Shown piece after piece: positions 39,713-48,759 of a DNA stretch of 64,000 bases. The notes beneath the pieces are model-generated. The model was not told the origin of the DNA and searched no databases. It saw only the letters and a list, made by a program, of their open reading frames with translations. A program made the position numbers and the translations under genes. Source of the DNA: Methanocella_A sp049676595 (GTDB lineage Archaea > Halobacteriota > Methanocellia > Methanocellales > Methanocellaceae); the NCBI RefSeq assembly GCF_049676595.1, contig NZ_CP187259.1, forward strand, positions 1,302,001-1,366,000, read 5' to 3'. Numbering within the stretch: position 1 is the stretch's first letter; the number at the start of each line of letters is the position of its first letter.

Positions 39713-40237
39713 ATGAAAATACTCGCCCTATCGGATACGCACCTGTCCTGTCCGCTGCCCCGGGAACTGCTGGAGCTCGCAGGCAAGGCTGATATCGTAG
39801 TCCACGCAGGGGACTTCAACACGCTGGAAGCTTACGAGTCGCTGAAGAGCGGCAGCAAGCGTCTCGTCGCAGTCCACGGCAACTCGGATACCCCCGCACT
39901 GCGGGACCTGCTGCCGGAGAGCGAGCGGTTTGTAGTAGACGGAATACGCTTCGGAGTAGTCCACAGCGGCAAGCACACCTCTGACCTGACCAACATGAGG
40001 TACCTTGCCCTGGAGCTGGAAGTGGACGTGCTGATCTTCGGTCACATTCACCGGCCGCTCATCGATCAGAGCGACGTGCTGCTCGTGTGTCCCGGAAGCC
40101 CGACGCATCCCCGCATGTCAGACCCTTCGGTAGTAGAGCTTACTGTTGAGGGCGGAAAAATCTCGGGCAGCATCGAAAAAGTTTCGTCGGGCGACGTCTG
40201 CGGCTACCTGACTTTTGCCAGATCTATAAAAGGTTAG
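39713..40237 (+). CDS. YfcE/MJ0936-type metallophosphoesterase
   Basis: 174 residues, calcineurin-like phosphodiesterase of the small YfcE/MJ0936 class. Metal ligands: LALSDTHLS (D-x-H) at the start, VVHAGDFNTLE, VHGNSD, then VVHSG and FGHIHRP near the end. Such proteins hydrolyse phosphodiesters with Mn2+ or Ni2+; the natural substrate is unknown. I prefer ATG 39713 over the GTG at 39698, since AGGTGA lies upstream and the family starts with MKILALSDTH. It ends by overlapping the convergent unknown gene by 4 bases. Confidence 0.88.
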   Translation: MKILALSDTHLSCPLPRELLELAGKADIVVHAGDFNTLEAYESLKSGSKRLVAVHGNSDTPALRDLLPESERFVVDGIRFGVVHSGKHTSDLTNMRYLALELEVDVLIFGHIHRPLIDQSDVLLVCPGSPTHPRMSDPSVVELTVEGGKISGSIEKVSSGDVCGYLTFARSIKG

Positions 40238-40512
40238 TTTTCCCCGGTGTCCAGGGTGGTCTGCGAGGTGAACTCGATGCCTCTGTTGGCACCGTAGAAC
40301 GCTCTTTTAGTCACGTTATATCTGCTTCTGATCTGCTCTGCGACGTTCGTTCTGACGACGATGATCTTGTCCCTGAACGAGTCCCGGCCGCTCAGGTGTT
40401 GCAGACCGCTAAAACAGTCCCTGACCTTCTCGGCATTCAGCAGAGACAGGTACTGCTCGACAGAAACGATGTAGTACTTTTCAGGCGCCTTCATCGGCAA
40501 TTCCATATCCAT
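40234..40512 (-). CDS. Hypothetical protein (92 residues)
   Basis: 92 residues, slightly basic, without membrane segment or cysteine motif. It reads as an alpha/beta mix (EKYYIVSVEQYLSLLNAEKV, DKIIVVRTNVAEQIRSRYNV). Starts could be ATG 40512 or 40494. It overlaps the end of the phosphoesterase by 4 bases in convergent orientation. In front of it, between it and the next gene, lie the hairpin CTGACCC/GGGTCAG (40553-40578) and GGTCAGATGACC, possible control sites. I do not recognise a family. Confidence 0.6.
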   Translation of the reverse strand: MDMELPMKAPEKYYIVSVEQYLSLLNAEKVRDCFSGLQHLSGRDSFRDKIIVVRTNVAEQIRSRYNVTKRAFYGANRGIEFTSQTTLDTGEN

Positions 40513-40765
40513 ACCCCGGTAAACCGTTATAACGAACTTATGCTATAAGTAGCTGACCCCCTCATCTTGAAGGGTCAGATGACCTTGCCTGCTTAGTGGA
40601 ATCAGATGACTCTCTCACTCGTATTTAAATAACGGCCTTCTAACCCGCTGCCTGTTCGTTTAAAAATGGGTCGTTTAACAATATTGAGGCCATCTATTTC
40701 CCGATAAGCCAAAGAAATTAAAATATAAAATACTAACATATAAATAAAGGGCTGCTTAAATTGAT

Positions 40766-41068
40766 ATGGTCAGAATGCGAACGCTGGTGATTGAGCTAGA
40801 TGACGAAGTCTCCGCATGGGTAGAGCGGAGGCGCGGCCGGATGAAGCCTGAAGAGTTTGCCAGCCGGGCTCTTCGGGAATACGCGGCGATTGATGAGAAG
40901 GGGATAGCAGTCCGGTTCGCCCGGGTCCACGAGGAGATGGCCGATCAGCTCGACGAGCTGCAGCAGCGTATCCGGAGGCTGGACGAAGGCATCCGGGCCA
41001 GCCCCGCGATGCCCGTGAAAGAAACAGGCAAGGCTTCGATATATTTATATCGCGGACGGGGAAAGTAA
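40766..41068 (+). CDS. Hypothetical protein in the NOB1 operon, RHH-like N-terminus
   Basis: 100 residues. The N-terminus (TLVIELDDEVSAWVERRRGR, then KPEEFASRALREYAAIDEKG) resembles a ribbon-helix-helix domain. A charged helix follows (ARVHEEMADQLDELQQRIRR), and the end is a short basic tail (SIYLYRGRGK). It could bind DNA or RNA. Starts at 40766 or 40775 (MRTLVIELD). AT-rich AATATAAAATACTAAC (40722-40738) is its promoter. NOB1 follows after 6 bases, so a link with ribosome maturation is possible. Confidence 0.65.
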   Translation: MVRMRTLVIELDDEVSAWVERRRGRMKPEEFASRALREYAAIDEKGIAVRFARVHEEMADQLDELQQRIRRLDEGIRASPAMPVKETGKASIYLYRGRGK

Positions 41069-41074
41069 GTAGCG

Positions 41075-41590
41075 ATGGTCATCACATATGTGCTGGATAC
41101 GTCCGCCTTCATTTACGGCACTATCCCGGGCGACGGCGAGATCGTGACGACGCCGGGGGTTTACGGCGAAGTAAAAGATGAGCAGTCGAAGCTGCGGCTC
41201 GATATGCTGGAGGGGCTTCGGGTAATATCGCCGGAAGCCGAGTACGTCCAGGCTATCGCTAAGCTGGCCGGGGCTACGGGTGATGACCAGCGGCTGTCTG
41301 CGACAGATCGGGACCTGCTTGCCCTGGCACTGCAGGAAAAAACTGCGGGAAAGGATGTCGAGCTGCTCTCCGATGACTATTCCGTCCAGAACATCGCCCG
41401 CAAGGCGGGCCTGCGCATCCGGGCGCTGCGGCAGAAAAAAAGCAAGTATGGCATCGTCTGGGAAATGCGCTGCATCGGCTGTGGCAGAGCCTACCGGGAA
41501 GGCGGGAAGGCAAGCCCGGAAGGCGGTACGTGCGAAGTGTGCGGATCGCCCCTGAGGCAGAAAAAACGATTCGCTACGAGGAGTAAGTGA
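41075..41590 (+). CDS. NOB1-like rRNA maturation endonuclease
   Basis: 171 residues: an N-terminal PIN domain (ITYVLDTSAFIYGTIPGDGE, SATDRDLLALAL, LLSDDYSVQNIA with the acidic metal-binding residues) and a C-terminal zinc ribbon (MRCIGCGRAYREG, then CEVCGSPL). This is the archaeal NOB1 arrangement, the nuclease that trims the 3' end of 16S rRNA in the pre-30S. It sits in a compact operon, 6 bases after the RHH-like gene and 1 base before the GfcR-like gene. Confidence 0.92.
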   Translation: MVITYVLDTSAFIYGTIPGDGEIVTTPGVYGEVKDEQSKLRLDMLEGLRVISPEAEYVQAIAKLAGATGDDQRLSATDRDLLALALQEKTAGKDVELLSDDYSVQNIARKAGLRIRALRQKKSKYGIVWEMRCIGCGRAYREGGKASPEGGTCEVCGSPLRQKKRFATRSK

Positions 41591-41591
41591 C

Positions 41592-42218
41592 ATGAAGAAC
41601 GTTAACGACCTTATCGAGAAAGCGATCGAGCTCAGGAACCGAGGTCTCCGCTCCGGCGAGATCGCCGACGAGCTGAACATCTCCCGGGAGACGGCCACCT
41701 GGCTGCTCACCCGCGCCAAGAAGGAGACTACCGGAGCACAGGCGCCCAAGGACATCTTCATCGACTGGAGTACCATAGGCAAGAGTTCGAGCCGGCTCAT
41801 GCTCATCGCCACCTGCATGGCGGACATGGTCGAGGAGGTCCTTAATGAGATGGACACCAACGTAGATGTCGTAGTCGGCATCGCCCTGAGCGGGGTGCCG
41901 CTCGCTAACGTGGTGGCCTACCAGTATGGCGTTGATCTGGCTGTCATTCACCCGGGCAAACACAGGTCTGAAGAAGCGGGCAAACACCACCAGACCCAGG
42001 CGACCGTAAGCGAAAATTACGCGGACGTCAAGGGGAAGCGGTGCGTCATCGTCGACGACGTGATCACCACTGGCTCCACGATGGAAGAGACCATCAAGCT
42101 CATCGAAGACCAGGGCGGGGAAGCCGTGGCCATCGCGGTGATCATCGACAAGCACGGGGCGGATACCATCAGCAGCGTGCCTGTCAAGCACCTGATCCGC
42201 ATCGGCAGAGTCGACTGA
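41592..42218 (+). CDS. gfcR: PRTase-like transcriptional regulator (GfcR type)
   Basis: 208 residues: an N-terminal HTH (LRSGEIADELNISRETATWL) and a C-terminal phosphoribosyltransferase domain with the PRPP-binding motif VIVDDVITTGST. This is the archaeal OPRT-like family; the haloarchaeal member GfcR regulates sugar metabolism, and a methanogen target is unknown. The enzyme motif is intact, so it may bind a phosphoribosyl-type ligand. GTGACATGAAG at its start couples it to NOB1. Confidence 0.88.
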   Translation: MKNVNDLIEKAIELRNRGLRSGEIADELNISRETATWLLTRAKKETTGAQAPKDIFIDWSTIGKSSSRLMLIATCMADMVEEVLNEMDTNVDVVVGIALSGVPLANVVAYQYGVDLAVIHPGKHRSEEAGKHHQTQATVSENYADVKGKRCVIVDDVITTGSTMEETIKLIEDQGGEAVAIAVIIDKHGADTISSVPVKHLIRIGRVD

Positions 42219-42272
42219 GCTTTTTAGAAAGGATGTCGGCGCAGCACCGGCATCGGACTGTTTTTCCGCGGC

Positions 42273-43466
42273 TTAGAAAAACTGGATGACCGCTTTGACG
42301 ACCTCGCTCCCGCGCCGGTCGAACTCTTTGTAGGCCTGGGGCGCATCGCCGATCTTTATGTGGTCTGTAACGATCGCGCCGGGGCTGGCTTTTCCCGCGA
42401 TGATCTGGTCCCGGAGGAACCCCTGGAAGCGCTTTACCGGAGTCTGGCCGGTGCCTATCTGCAGCCCTTTCTCCCACATCAGGCCCCAGGGCATCATGAT
42501 CATCCCGTGCTTCTCAGCCTCCGTCTTCCCCAGCGGATCGCTCATCGTGTAGACGCCTACGATCCCCAGTGTCGCTGTAAAATTGGCCACCCGCGCCATG
42601 TCTATCAGCACCTGGTTGGGCTTGAACTGGTCCGGGTTCTGCCTGTCGTAGGCCTGGTAGCCCACCGCGTCGATCACGCAGTCCACGCCTCGGAGCATCT
42701 TGTCCTCGCCGTACCTCATCGCCTCGTGTAGCGGCTGCATGGTCTTCAGGTGTTCCTGTATCTGCAGCACAGGGTCTCCTTTGAGGAAGTTGATCGGTAC
42801 GGCACCTAGCGACATCGCCATCTCCAATCGCTTTTTGTCCTTGTCCACGATGTAGACGACCGGGGCACCCCTCATGATCGCGCTGTGGACGCACAGCAGC
42901 CCTACAGGCCCTGCGCCGAAGATGGCCAGAGTTTTACCGGGGGCTACCTGGGCAAGTTCGGTCGCATAGTACGCCGTGGGGAAGATATCCGCCAGCATCA
43001 GGAAGTTATCCTCGTTGCTGTCGCCCGGGCGGCCTGGCAGCTTCAGGCAGGCCCAGTCGCCGTGGGGAACCCTGATAAACTCTGCCTGGGCACCTCTGTA
43101 CGGGCCCATGTGGGCGTACCCGTAGGCTGCGCCCGGGTTGTTTGCATTCATCGTCAGGCAGGCGTTAGTGAAGCCGCGAATGCAGTTGAAGCACTGACCG
43201 CAGGCAATGTTAAAGGGGACTACCACTCTGTCACCCTCTTTCACCAGCCTCACCGCATCGCCGACCTCCTCAACCACTCCCATTGGCTCGTGGCCGAACA
43301 CAACGCCCGGCTGGGCATCTGTATGTCCGTCGTACATGTGCAGATCGCTGCCACAGATGGCGCTGCTGGTCAGCCGTAAAATGACGTCTGTCGGATGTTC
43401 GATTTGGGGCCGGGGGATGTCCTTTACCGCAACGCTTCCCGGGCCCGTATACACAACTGCTTCCAT
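42273..43466 (-). CDS. Zinc-dependent alcohol/formaldehyde dehydrogenase-like
   Basis: 397-residue medium-chain dehydrogenase. Catalytic zinc ligands are in SSAICGSDLHMYDGHTD and FGHEPMGVVEEVGD; the structural zinc cysteines are in IACGQCFNCIRGFTNAC. The NAD(P)-binding site is IFGAGPVGLLCVHSAI. Long insertions (PVLQIQEHLKTMQPLHEAMR, AYDRQNPDQFKPNQ) resemble the glutathione-independent formaldehyde dehydrogenase group. Likely an aldehyde or alcohol oxidoreductase in the cytoplasm; the substrate is open. The start has GGTGAGTTGAGATC before the ATG. Confidence 0.9.
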   Translation of the reverse strand: MEAVVYTGPGSVAVKDIPRPQIEHPTDVILRLTSSAICGSDLHMYDGHTDAQPGVVFGHEPMGVVEEVGDAVRLVKEGDRVVVPFNIACGQCFNCIRGFTNACLTMNANNPGAAYGYAHMGPYRGAQAEFIRVPHGDWACLKLPGRPGDSNEDNFLMLADIFPTAYYATELAQVAPGKTLAIFGAGPVGLLCVHSAIMRGAPVVYIVDKDKKRLEMAMSLGAVPINFLKGDPVLQIQEHLKTMQPLHEAMRYGEDKMLRGVDCVIDAVGYQAYDRQNPDQFKPNQVLIDMARVANFTATLGIVGVYTMSDPLGKTEAEKHGMIMMPWGLMWEKGLQIGTGQTPVKRFQGFLRDQIIAGKASPGAIVTDHIKIGDAPQAYKEFDRRGSEVVKAVIQFF

Positions 43467-43663
43467 GATCTCAACTCACCATGCCAAGATCATAAAAATC
43501 AGCATTATAACATTTGCAGAATTTGTTTACTGCCCTCCGGGCTCAGCGCGCAGTTTAAATCGGTATCGTGCTGTCCATCAAGCCGTGAATCACCTGCCTG
43601 TAAAATTGCATAGATGCAACTGGGCACATGCCAGCCCGGCCAATATTTAAAAGTCGCGGTTCA

Positions 43664-45184
43664 TTACAGGTTGCAGGGCAGTAGCACGATGAATTTACTG
43701 CCTTTCGTATGGCTGTCAGGTACCCTGTTTTCCACCCATACCTTGCCATGATAGTAGTTTACCAGTGTGCGGACGATGTAGAGGCCGAACCCTCTTCGTT
43801 CGGCTTTTTGTCGAATTTCCTGCGCAGACATGAATATCTTTTTCTTCAGCGGGTCAGGAATGCCCGGGCCATTGTCTGATATGGCGATCTGGTAATACTC
43901 TTGTCCTTCCAGCGCGACCCGGCTGACGGCGATCTCCACTACCACGGGGCCGGCCGAGTGCCTTATTGCATTATCGATCAGGTTTTCGAAAACATCCTTG
44001 AGCATATCCCCGGCGATCACGTGGCAACAGGGGCAGAGGCGGGCATTAAAAGTCACTTTGCTGTCCGGCACCTCCGAGTACTCCGAGACGACCTCCGACA
44101 GTAACTCGCATAGGTTAACCCTGTTTAGGGGAACGTTTTGAGCTTCTATCTCAGTGAGCTTCTTCACGTTGCTGATCATCCTGGAGCTCCTGTTGATGAT
44201 CTCGATCGACCTCTCGGCCAGCTCTTTTTCGCCGCTCTCCTGCTTCTGCGTGGCTTTTATCAACTCCAGGTACCCCATCAGCGCCTGGTTCATGTTGGTG
44301 ATGTCGTGGCTCATCAAGTCCAGGTAGAGCTCCGCCTTGGCTTTTGCATCCTGGATCCCCGATATGGCTTGCTTGCGCTCCGTAATATCTATGGCCATCT
44401 CGAACCGGGCATCTCTGCCATCAGGCCATCTGATGATTCTGTCTACAATCCAGAAGTCTTTATTTATCACTGGATTGTGGTATTCCCAGTAATACGGCTT
44501 ACCCTTATCCCTGAGAATGATCGCGTTGGTGCAAAAATCGCAAGGCGATGCCCTGTCCTGGAATTCCCGGAAGCATTTTCCCCCTATGATGCTTTTCTTA
44601 AACCTTTCCCGGGTCCACCGGTTCGCGAACAGAACCTCGTAGGTATACGGGTCAGCTACGTAGATTAGTTCGTCGATGCTGTCGAAGATGGACAGGAGCT
44701 GATCGTGCTCGAACTTCAGCGCTTCCTCCGCACGCTTCTGTTCGGTAATGTCATTTCCGGCGCCCAGCACGCCGATCACCCGTCCCTCGGCATCGCGCAG
44801 GGGAACTTTGTTGGTGGCAAACCACCTGTTTTTACCATCTGCGCAGTGTATCATCTCGACGATGTTTAACCTGGGTTTACCGCTAGATATGACCTGTCGA
44901 TCGTCGGCGTGGTATTCATCTACCTGCTCTTTTATCCAGGGCATATCATAGTCGGACTTGCCGGAAATTTCTGCAGGGTCGGCAAAACCCGCTATGGTGG
45001 AAAAGTTTCTATTACAGCCGAGATAGACCGAGTTTCTATCTTTCCAGAACACGATGCCCGGGAAATTTTCGAGCATATTCGCCAGAATGATCTGCGTGTG
45101 CTCAAACGCTGATTCTTCCAGACTATGCTCCGCAGCAGGCTTGCGAGCATGTTTCGGCCCAGACTTAGGTGGATTCCGCGTCAC
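43664..45184 (-). CDS. PAS-PAS histidine kinase
   Basis: 506 residues, soluble. Two PAS domains (ILANMLENFPGIVFWKDRNS, and HDQLLSIFDSIDELIYVADP; the second has CDFCTN, a Cys pair common in methanogen PAS). The H-box is YLDLMSHDITNMNQALMGYL with the phospho-acceptor His, and the HATPase has FENLIDNAIRHSAG, ISDNGPGIPDP and RGFGLYIVRTLV. There is no receiver domain or neighbour regulator, so it is an orphan kinase. The signal is unknown; redox or gas sensing via the Cys pair is a guess. Confidence 0.9.
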   Translation of the reverse strand: MTRNPPKSGPKHARKPAAEHSLEESAFEHTQIILANMLENFPGIVFWKDRNSVYLGCNRNFSTIAGFADPAEISGKSDYDMPWIKEQVDEYHADDRQVISSGKPRLNIVEMIHCADGKNRWFATNKVPLRDAEGRVIGVLGAGNDITEQKRAEEALKFEHDQLLSIFDSIDELIYVADPYTYEVLFANRWTRERFKKSIIGGKCFREFQDRASPCDFCTNAIILRDKGKPYYWEYHNPVINKDFWIVDRIIRWPDGRDARFEMAIDITERKQAISGIQDAKAKAELYLDLMSHDITNMNQALMGYLELIKATQKQESGEKELAERSIEIINRSSRMISNVKKLTEIEAQNVPLNRVNLCELLSEVVSEYSEVPDSKVTFNARLCPCCHVIAGDMLKDVFENLIDNAIRHSAGPVVVEIAVSRVALEGQEYYQIAISDNGPGIPDPLKKKIFMSAQEIRQKAERRGFGLYIVRTLVNYYHGKVWVENRVPDSHTKGSKFIVLLPCNL

Positions 45185-45308
45185 GAGGGCTCCTTATGAC
45201 CAATCACTTTCCGATTTGCTAATCCTACTATATTTTACGTTCAACATATAATAAAATTAGTACAGCGTGACAATTGGTATCAGAGCCCGGTATATCCGGT
45301 TAAGACAA

Positions 45309-45875
45309 TCAGCTCTCGATGACGCTCTCTATGTCGCCCTTCATGCTGACCTGCTTCAGCCTCTCGATACCCCTTACTTCTTCCACTACTTTAACCACTA
45401 CCGGGGGCACCAGTTGCTGCCAGTTTTCGTCGGCCAGCATCCTTCGCCTGATCTCGGTGCCGGAGAAGGCGACCCTGTTGTACATGGGCGAGTGCTTCAG
45501 CTCGTAGCCCGCCTCGGAAAACAGCCTGGAAACCAGCGGGTTGTTGGAGTAGACACAGGAAAACGGTGGAGTCATCGACTCCACGTGGGACACCCAGATC
45601 GCGTTGCGGTAGATGTCGTTGATCGGAATAACGTAGCTGTAGAGGTCAAGTTCCTCCAGGCTGCGGGAGATCATCAGGATGCGCTCGCCCGCCGTAAAAG
45701 GGTTCTCCGGCGTATGGCTCTGCTGCGCGCTGCCGATGCCGATGACCAGCTCGTCCGCTTCGCGGGAAATTTCTGAGATAACCTTCAGATGCCCGTTGTG
45801 GAACGGCTGAAAGCGGCCGATGTAAAACGCACGCTTGATCTGCGCAGTCTGCCCGTTACCAGAAGCTCTTGCCAT
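45309..45875 (-). CDS. nadM: Nicotinamide-nucleotide adenylyltransferase
   Basis: 188 residues, archaeal NadM type: makes NAD from NMN and ATP. The nucleotidyltransferase motif is IGRFQPFHNGHLKVI near residue 19, and the second ISGTEIRRRM-like motif appears as FSGTEIRRRMLADENW. The N-terminal ARASGNGQTAQIK extends the family start by about 12 residues. The promoter is AT-rich sequence around 45905-45925. Divergent from the lipid synthase gene. Confidence 0.93.
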   Translation of the reverse strand: MARASGNGQTAQIKRAFYIGRFQPFHNGHLKVISEISREADELVIGIGSAQQSHTPENPFTAGERILMISRSLEELDLYSYVIPINDIYRNAIWVSHVESMTPPFSCVYSNNPLVSRLFSEAGYELKHSPMYNRVAFSGTEIRRRMLADENWQQLVPPVVVKVVEEVRGIERLKQVSMKGDIESVIES

Positions 45876-45990
45876 GTCACTACCCGGATAAGATAATCGG
45901 TCGTTAAGTATTTTAATGTATCACCGGGCTATAATGCACTACATTTAAGTACTAAATGTTTCAACATTTCATGACCCGGGAGGGCGGCGT

Positions 45991-46632
45991 TTGAACCTCA
46001 CCAAGTACCGAGATCACCTGATCGGCTTTATCAGCCCTATATCGAGGATTTTTGCCGCTACCGGCATCACGCCCAACCAGATCACGCTGCTCTCCCTCGT
46101 CCTCGGGATAGCGGCCGGCGCGTTCTACGGGCTAAACGGCGTCTTCACAGGCGCCGCCTATGCCGGCGCCGCCGCGCTGTTACTATCCGGGCTGCTGGAC
46201 TTCATCGACGGTGGCGTCGCCCGGATCAACAATAAAGCCTCGAAGTTCGGCGCTGCCATCGACTGGATCGTCGACAAGTACGTCGACTGTATCGTGCTGC
46301 TGGGCATCGGCCTCGGCGGCATGGTCGACATGCGGCTTGTTGTCATCGCCATCATCGGCTCGATGATCAACACTTTCATCAAGCCCGTCGTCTACGCGGA
46401 GATCGGCTACCAGCAGAAGCACGACGGCAAGATCAAAGACCCCCTCGAAGGCATCGGCATCTTCGGCCGGCCCGAGACCGTCATCACCCTCATCGTCTTC
46501 TCGTGCCTCAGCGCCTTCACCTTCTTCGGCTACAGCGCGATGACTATCGCCGTCGCTATCGTGGCAATCGGGACCAACCTTTCGGCTCTCCAGCGAGTGT
46601 TATACCTGTACTGGAACCGGACAAAATTTTAA
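45991..46632 (+). CDS. Archaetidyl lipid synthase (CDP-alcohol phosphatidyltransferase)
   Basis: 213 residues with about six membrane helices. The family motif D-x2-D-G-x2-A-R-x8-G-x3-D-x3-D is present as DFIDGGVARINNKASKFGAA, followed by IDWIVDKY. It resembles archaetidylinositol-phosphate synthase, which joins CDP-archaeol to inositol phosphate in the membrane; other head groups are possible. The start is TTG at 45991 with GGGAGG 8 bases upstream; no ATG fits. The palindromic repeat copy 3 follows. Confidence 0.88.
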   Translation: MNLTKYRDHLIGFISPISRIFAATGITPNQITLLSLVLGIAAGAFYGLNGVFTGAAYAGAAALLLSGLLDFIDGGVARINNKASKFGAAIDWIVDKYVDCIVLLGIGLGGMVDMRLVVIAIIGSMINTFIKPVVYAEIGYQQKHDGKIKDPLEGIGIFGRPETVITLIVFSCLSAFTFFGYSAMTIAVAIVAIGTNLSALQRVLYLYWNRTKF

Positions 46633-47233
46633 TTCCAACCACAGTGGTACAGAGACAATGGTGAGCTGGGAGGGCGAGATCTAATTATTGAACCACGGCG
46701 GCACGACTCCTTATCCTGACTACTGGAGAGCAGGTGTTCTAACCACGGCGGCACGGCGGCACGGAGACCATTCGAGAAACGATAGCATGATGGTTAGTTG
46801 AACCACGGCGGCACGGCGGCACGGAGACAACCGTACCAGAATAGCAAGGCCCTCTTTTTAGATCCACGGCGGCACGGCGGGCTGACGGCACGGAGACCAA
46901 TATGTTTCGATTCCCTCAGGCTATCGATCGATAGTCAGGCTAAAACCCTTGGGCAGTAATAGTATGGTTAATGCTCTGTCTTTGTGTCGCCGTGGACATA
47001 AAAAAGAGTTCACTTTTACCAGTTCACCACTGTCTCCGTGTCGCCGTGCCGCCGTGGTTCCAGTTACCACCGGCTTGTCGTGGATCGCCTTGTCTTTGTG
47101 TCGCCGTGCCGCCGTGGTTCAAACATCTGATTTCTTGTCATCAGGATAAAGAGCTGTGCCGCCGTGGTTCAATCATTAGATCTTGTTATCGTTTCTCACT
47201 AAGTCCCCGTGTCATTGTGCCGCCATGGTTTAT
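46633..47233. repeat. Giant inverted repeat of CCACGGCGGCACGG words, copy 3
   Basis: Between the lipid synthase and the PHP gene. The left arm (46633-46903) follows the same order of words and linkers as copy 1 (AGATCTAAT, CTCCTTATCCTG, GAGAAACGATAGCATGATGG); the right arm (46975-47232) is the inverted complement. The core (46904-46974) is shorter and does not match the core of copies 1 and 2. Open frames across it are artefacts. Confidence 0.85.
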
Positions 47234-47313
47234 CATTTCACGTTCTTCCTTCGAAAACCAAAATTTTAAGCTTGCACGAGCCATATTTAGTGAGCATTAC
47301 CGGAGCTTTCCTC

Positions 47314-47955
47314 ATGAAGGTCGACATGCATGTGCATACCAGCAAATCTGATGGCAGGGATAGCGTGCACAGCGTCATAGAGGCGGCGGAGGCGAAGGGG
47401 CTCGATCTGGTGGCAATCACCGACCACGGGCCGGGGCACGGTAGCGGCGTTACCGAAAAGATGGTACGGGAGACGAGAAAAGAGGTGGAGCTGCTCCAGC
47501 CGTCCTACCGGGTTAAAGTTCTCGTGGGCATCGAGGCGGAGATTCTCCCGACTGGCGAGGTCTACCTCGCCGACCGCGATGGTATGGATCTCGTTCTTGC
47601 CTCCTTTCACGGCGCACAATCCTGGGACCTTTACTATCACGCTGTGCTACGGGCAGTGCAGGACCAGAAAGTCGACGTGCTCGCCCACCACGCCTGGAGC
47701 GCCGGCGTGCAGTTCAGCCCCATCCAGGAATATGAGGAACAACTGGTAGAAGCGCTCCGGGATAACGATGTAGCTATCGAGATCAATTCCAAGCACTGCC
47801 TGCCTTCCTGGGACTTTCTGGCGAAGTGCAGGGATGCCGGGGTGAAGTACACCATCGGCAGCGACGCCCATAAAGTGGCTGACGTCGGCTCGGTGGCGTG
47901 GGCGAATAACACGGCCCGGCACATTTTCAAGAATGAAGGGCTGTTTTTGCCGTAG
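47314..47955 (+). CDS. PHP domain metal-dependent phosphoesterase
   Basis: 213 residues, PHP fold. Metal-binding motifs: KVDMHVHTSKSDGRD at the start, LVAITDHGPGHG, VGIEAEILPTG, VDVLAHHAW and IGSDAHKVADVG at the end. Related to YcdX/PolX-type PHP proteins; likely a phosphoesterase, substrate unknown. The ATG at 47314 is taken; the longer frame from 47209 runs into the repeat. It may share a transcript end with the membrane gene downstream. Confidence 0.87.
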   Translation: MKVDMHVHTSKSDGRDSVHSVIEAAEAKGLDLVAITDHGPGHGSGVTEKMVRETRKEVELLQPSYRVKVLVGIEAEILPTGEVYLADRDGMDLVLASFHGAQSWDLYYHAVLRAVQDQKVDVLAHHAWSAGVQFSPIQEYEEQLVEALRDNDVAIEINSKHCLPSWDFLAKCRDAGVKYTIGSDAHKVADVGSVAWANNTARHIFKNEGLFLP

Positions 47956-48104
47956 CTATCTGATCTGCAAGCCTGTTGCCGGACGAACTCAACACTTATC
48001 GGACGTGCTACCGCCCCTCTATTGCCTGATTTTGTCGGCGTACATCTATCGAGATATGGTTATTATTAGCCGGCGATATAAATGTGGGGTAAGGATGCGT
48101 TATC

Positions 48105-48653
48105 ATGGACCCTAAATATGCAGCGGCAATAAAGGCTGGCGTCATCGCAGCCATAATCCTGATCCTGCTGACGCTCGCCGGCGATATTCTGGTCAACGTG
48201 ATCGGCGGGCAGCAGTTTGTGGAAGAATCGATGCAGTGGCAGGAACAGTATGCAGATCCCGAGAACCTTCCGGAGGGGACGCCAGAGCTGCCGTCTACCG
48301 GCTTCATGGGTATCGGCCTCGGCTATCTGGCTATCCAGGGGTTGCAGTTGCTGACCTTTATCGGTGCGGGAGCGCTTGCGGCAAAGCTGGCGCCTTTTAC
48401 GACGAAAGGTGAAGCAGCCCTCGTAGGCGCTATCGCAGGAGCCGTGGCAGAGCTCATTCACCGGCCGGTAGCCATTGTCCTGTCTATACTCTTCAGCTTC
48501 CTGACGGGGTATGATGGCTCCTCGATTCTCGGCTCCGTCATCGGCAATATCGTCTGCTGCCTGCCAGTAACGCTGATTATCGGCATCATCCTGGCGGTCA
48601 TCGGGGCGCTGCTATACTCGCTGATCAAGAAGAAGCCCGTGATCAGACCCTGA
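48105..48653 (+). CDS. Four-helix membrane protein, unknown
   Basis: 182 residues, about four hydrophobic segments: 10-33 (AGVIAAIILILLTLAGDILV), then after a polar loop rich in E, Q and P (QQFVEESMQWQEQYADPENL) around 72-92, 103-128, and 140-170. Small residues (G, A) abound in the helices. No family is recognised; a DUF4199/5518-like fold is conceivable. It has AAGGATG upstream of its ATG and lies between the PHP gene and the symporter on the same strand, each with its own promoter. Confidence 0.7.
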   Translation: MDPKYAAAIKAGVIAAIILILLTLAGDILVNVIGGQQFVEESMQWQEQYADPENLPEGTPELPSTGFMGIGLGYLAIQGLQLLTFIGAGALAAKLAPFTTKGEAALVGAIAGAVAELIHRPVAIVLSILFSFLTGYDGSSILGSVIGNIVCCLPVTLIIGIILAVIGALLYSLIKKKPVIRP

Positions 48654-48759
48654 ATAGCTAAGCTGGCGCACGTAGGGACTGCTTGCGCCGGCTAAAACCG
48701 ATATCTATTTATCCGATTTGTACTCTAGCCCTTTCATATTATCTAATTGAGGAAATTCC

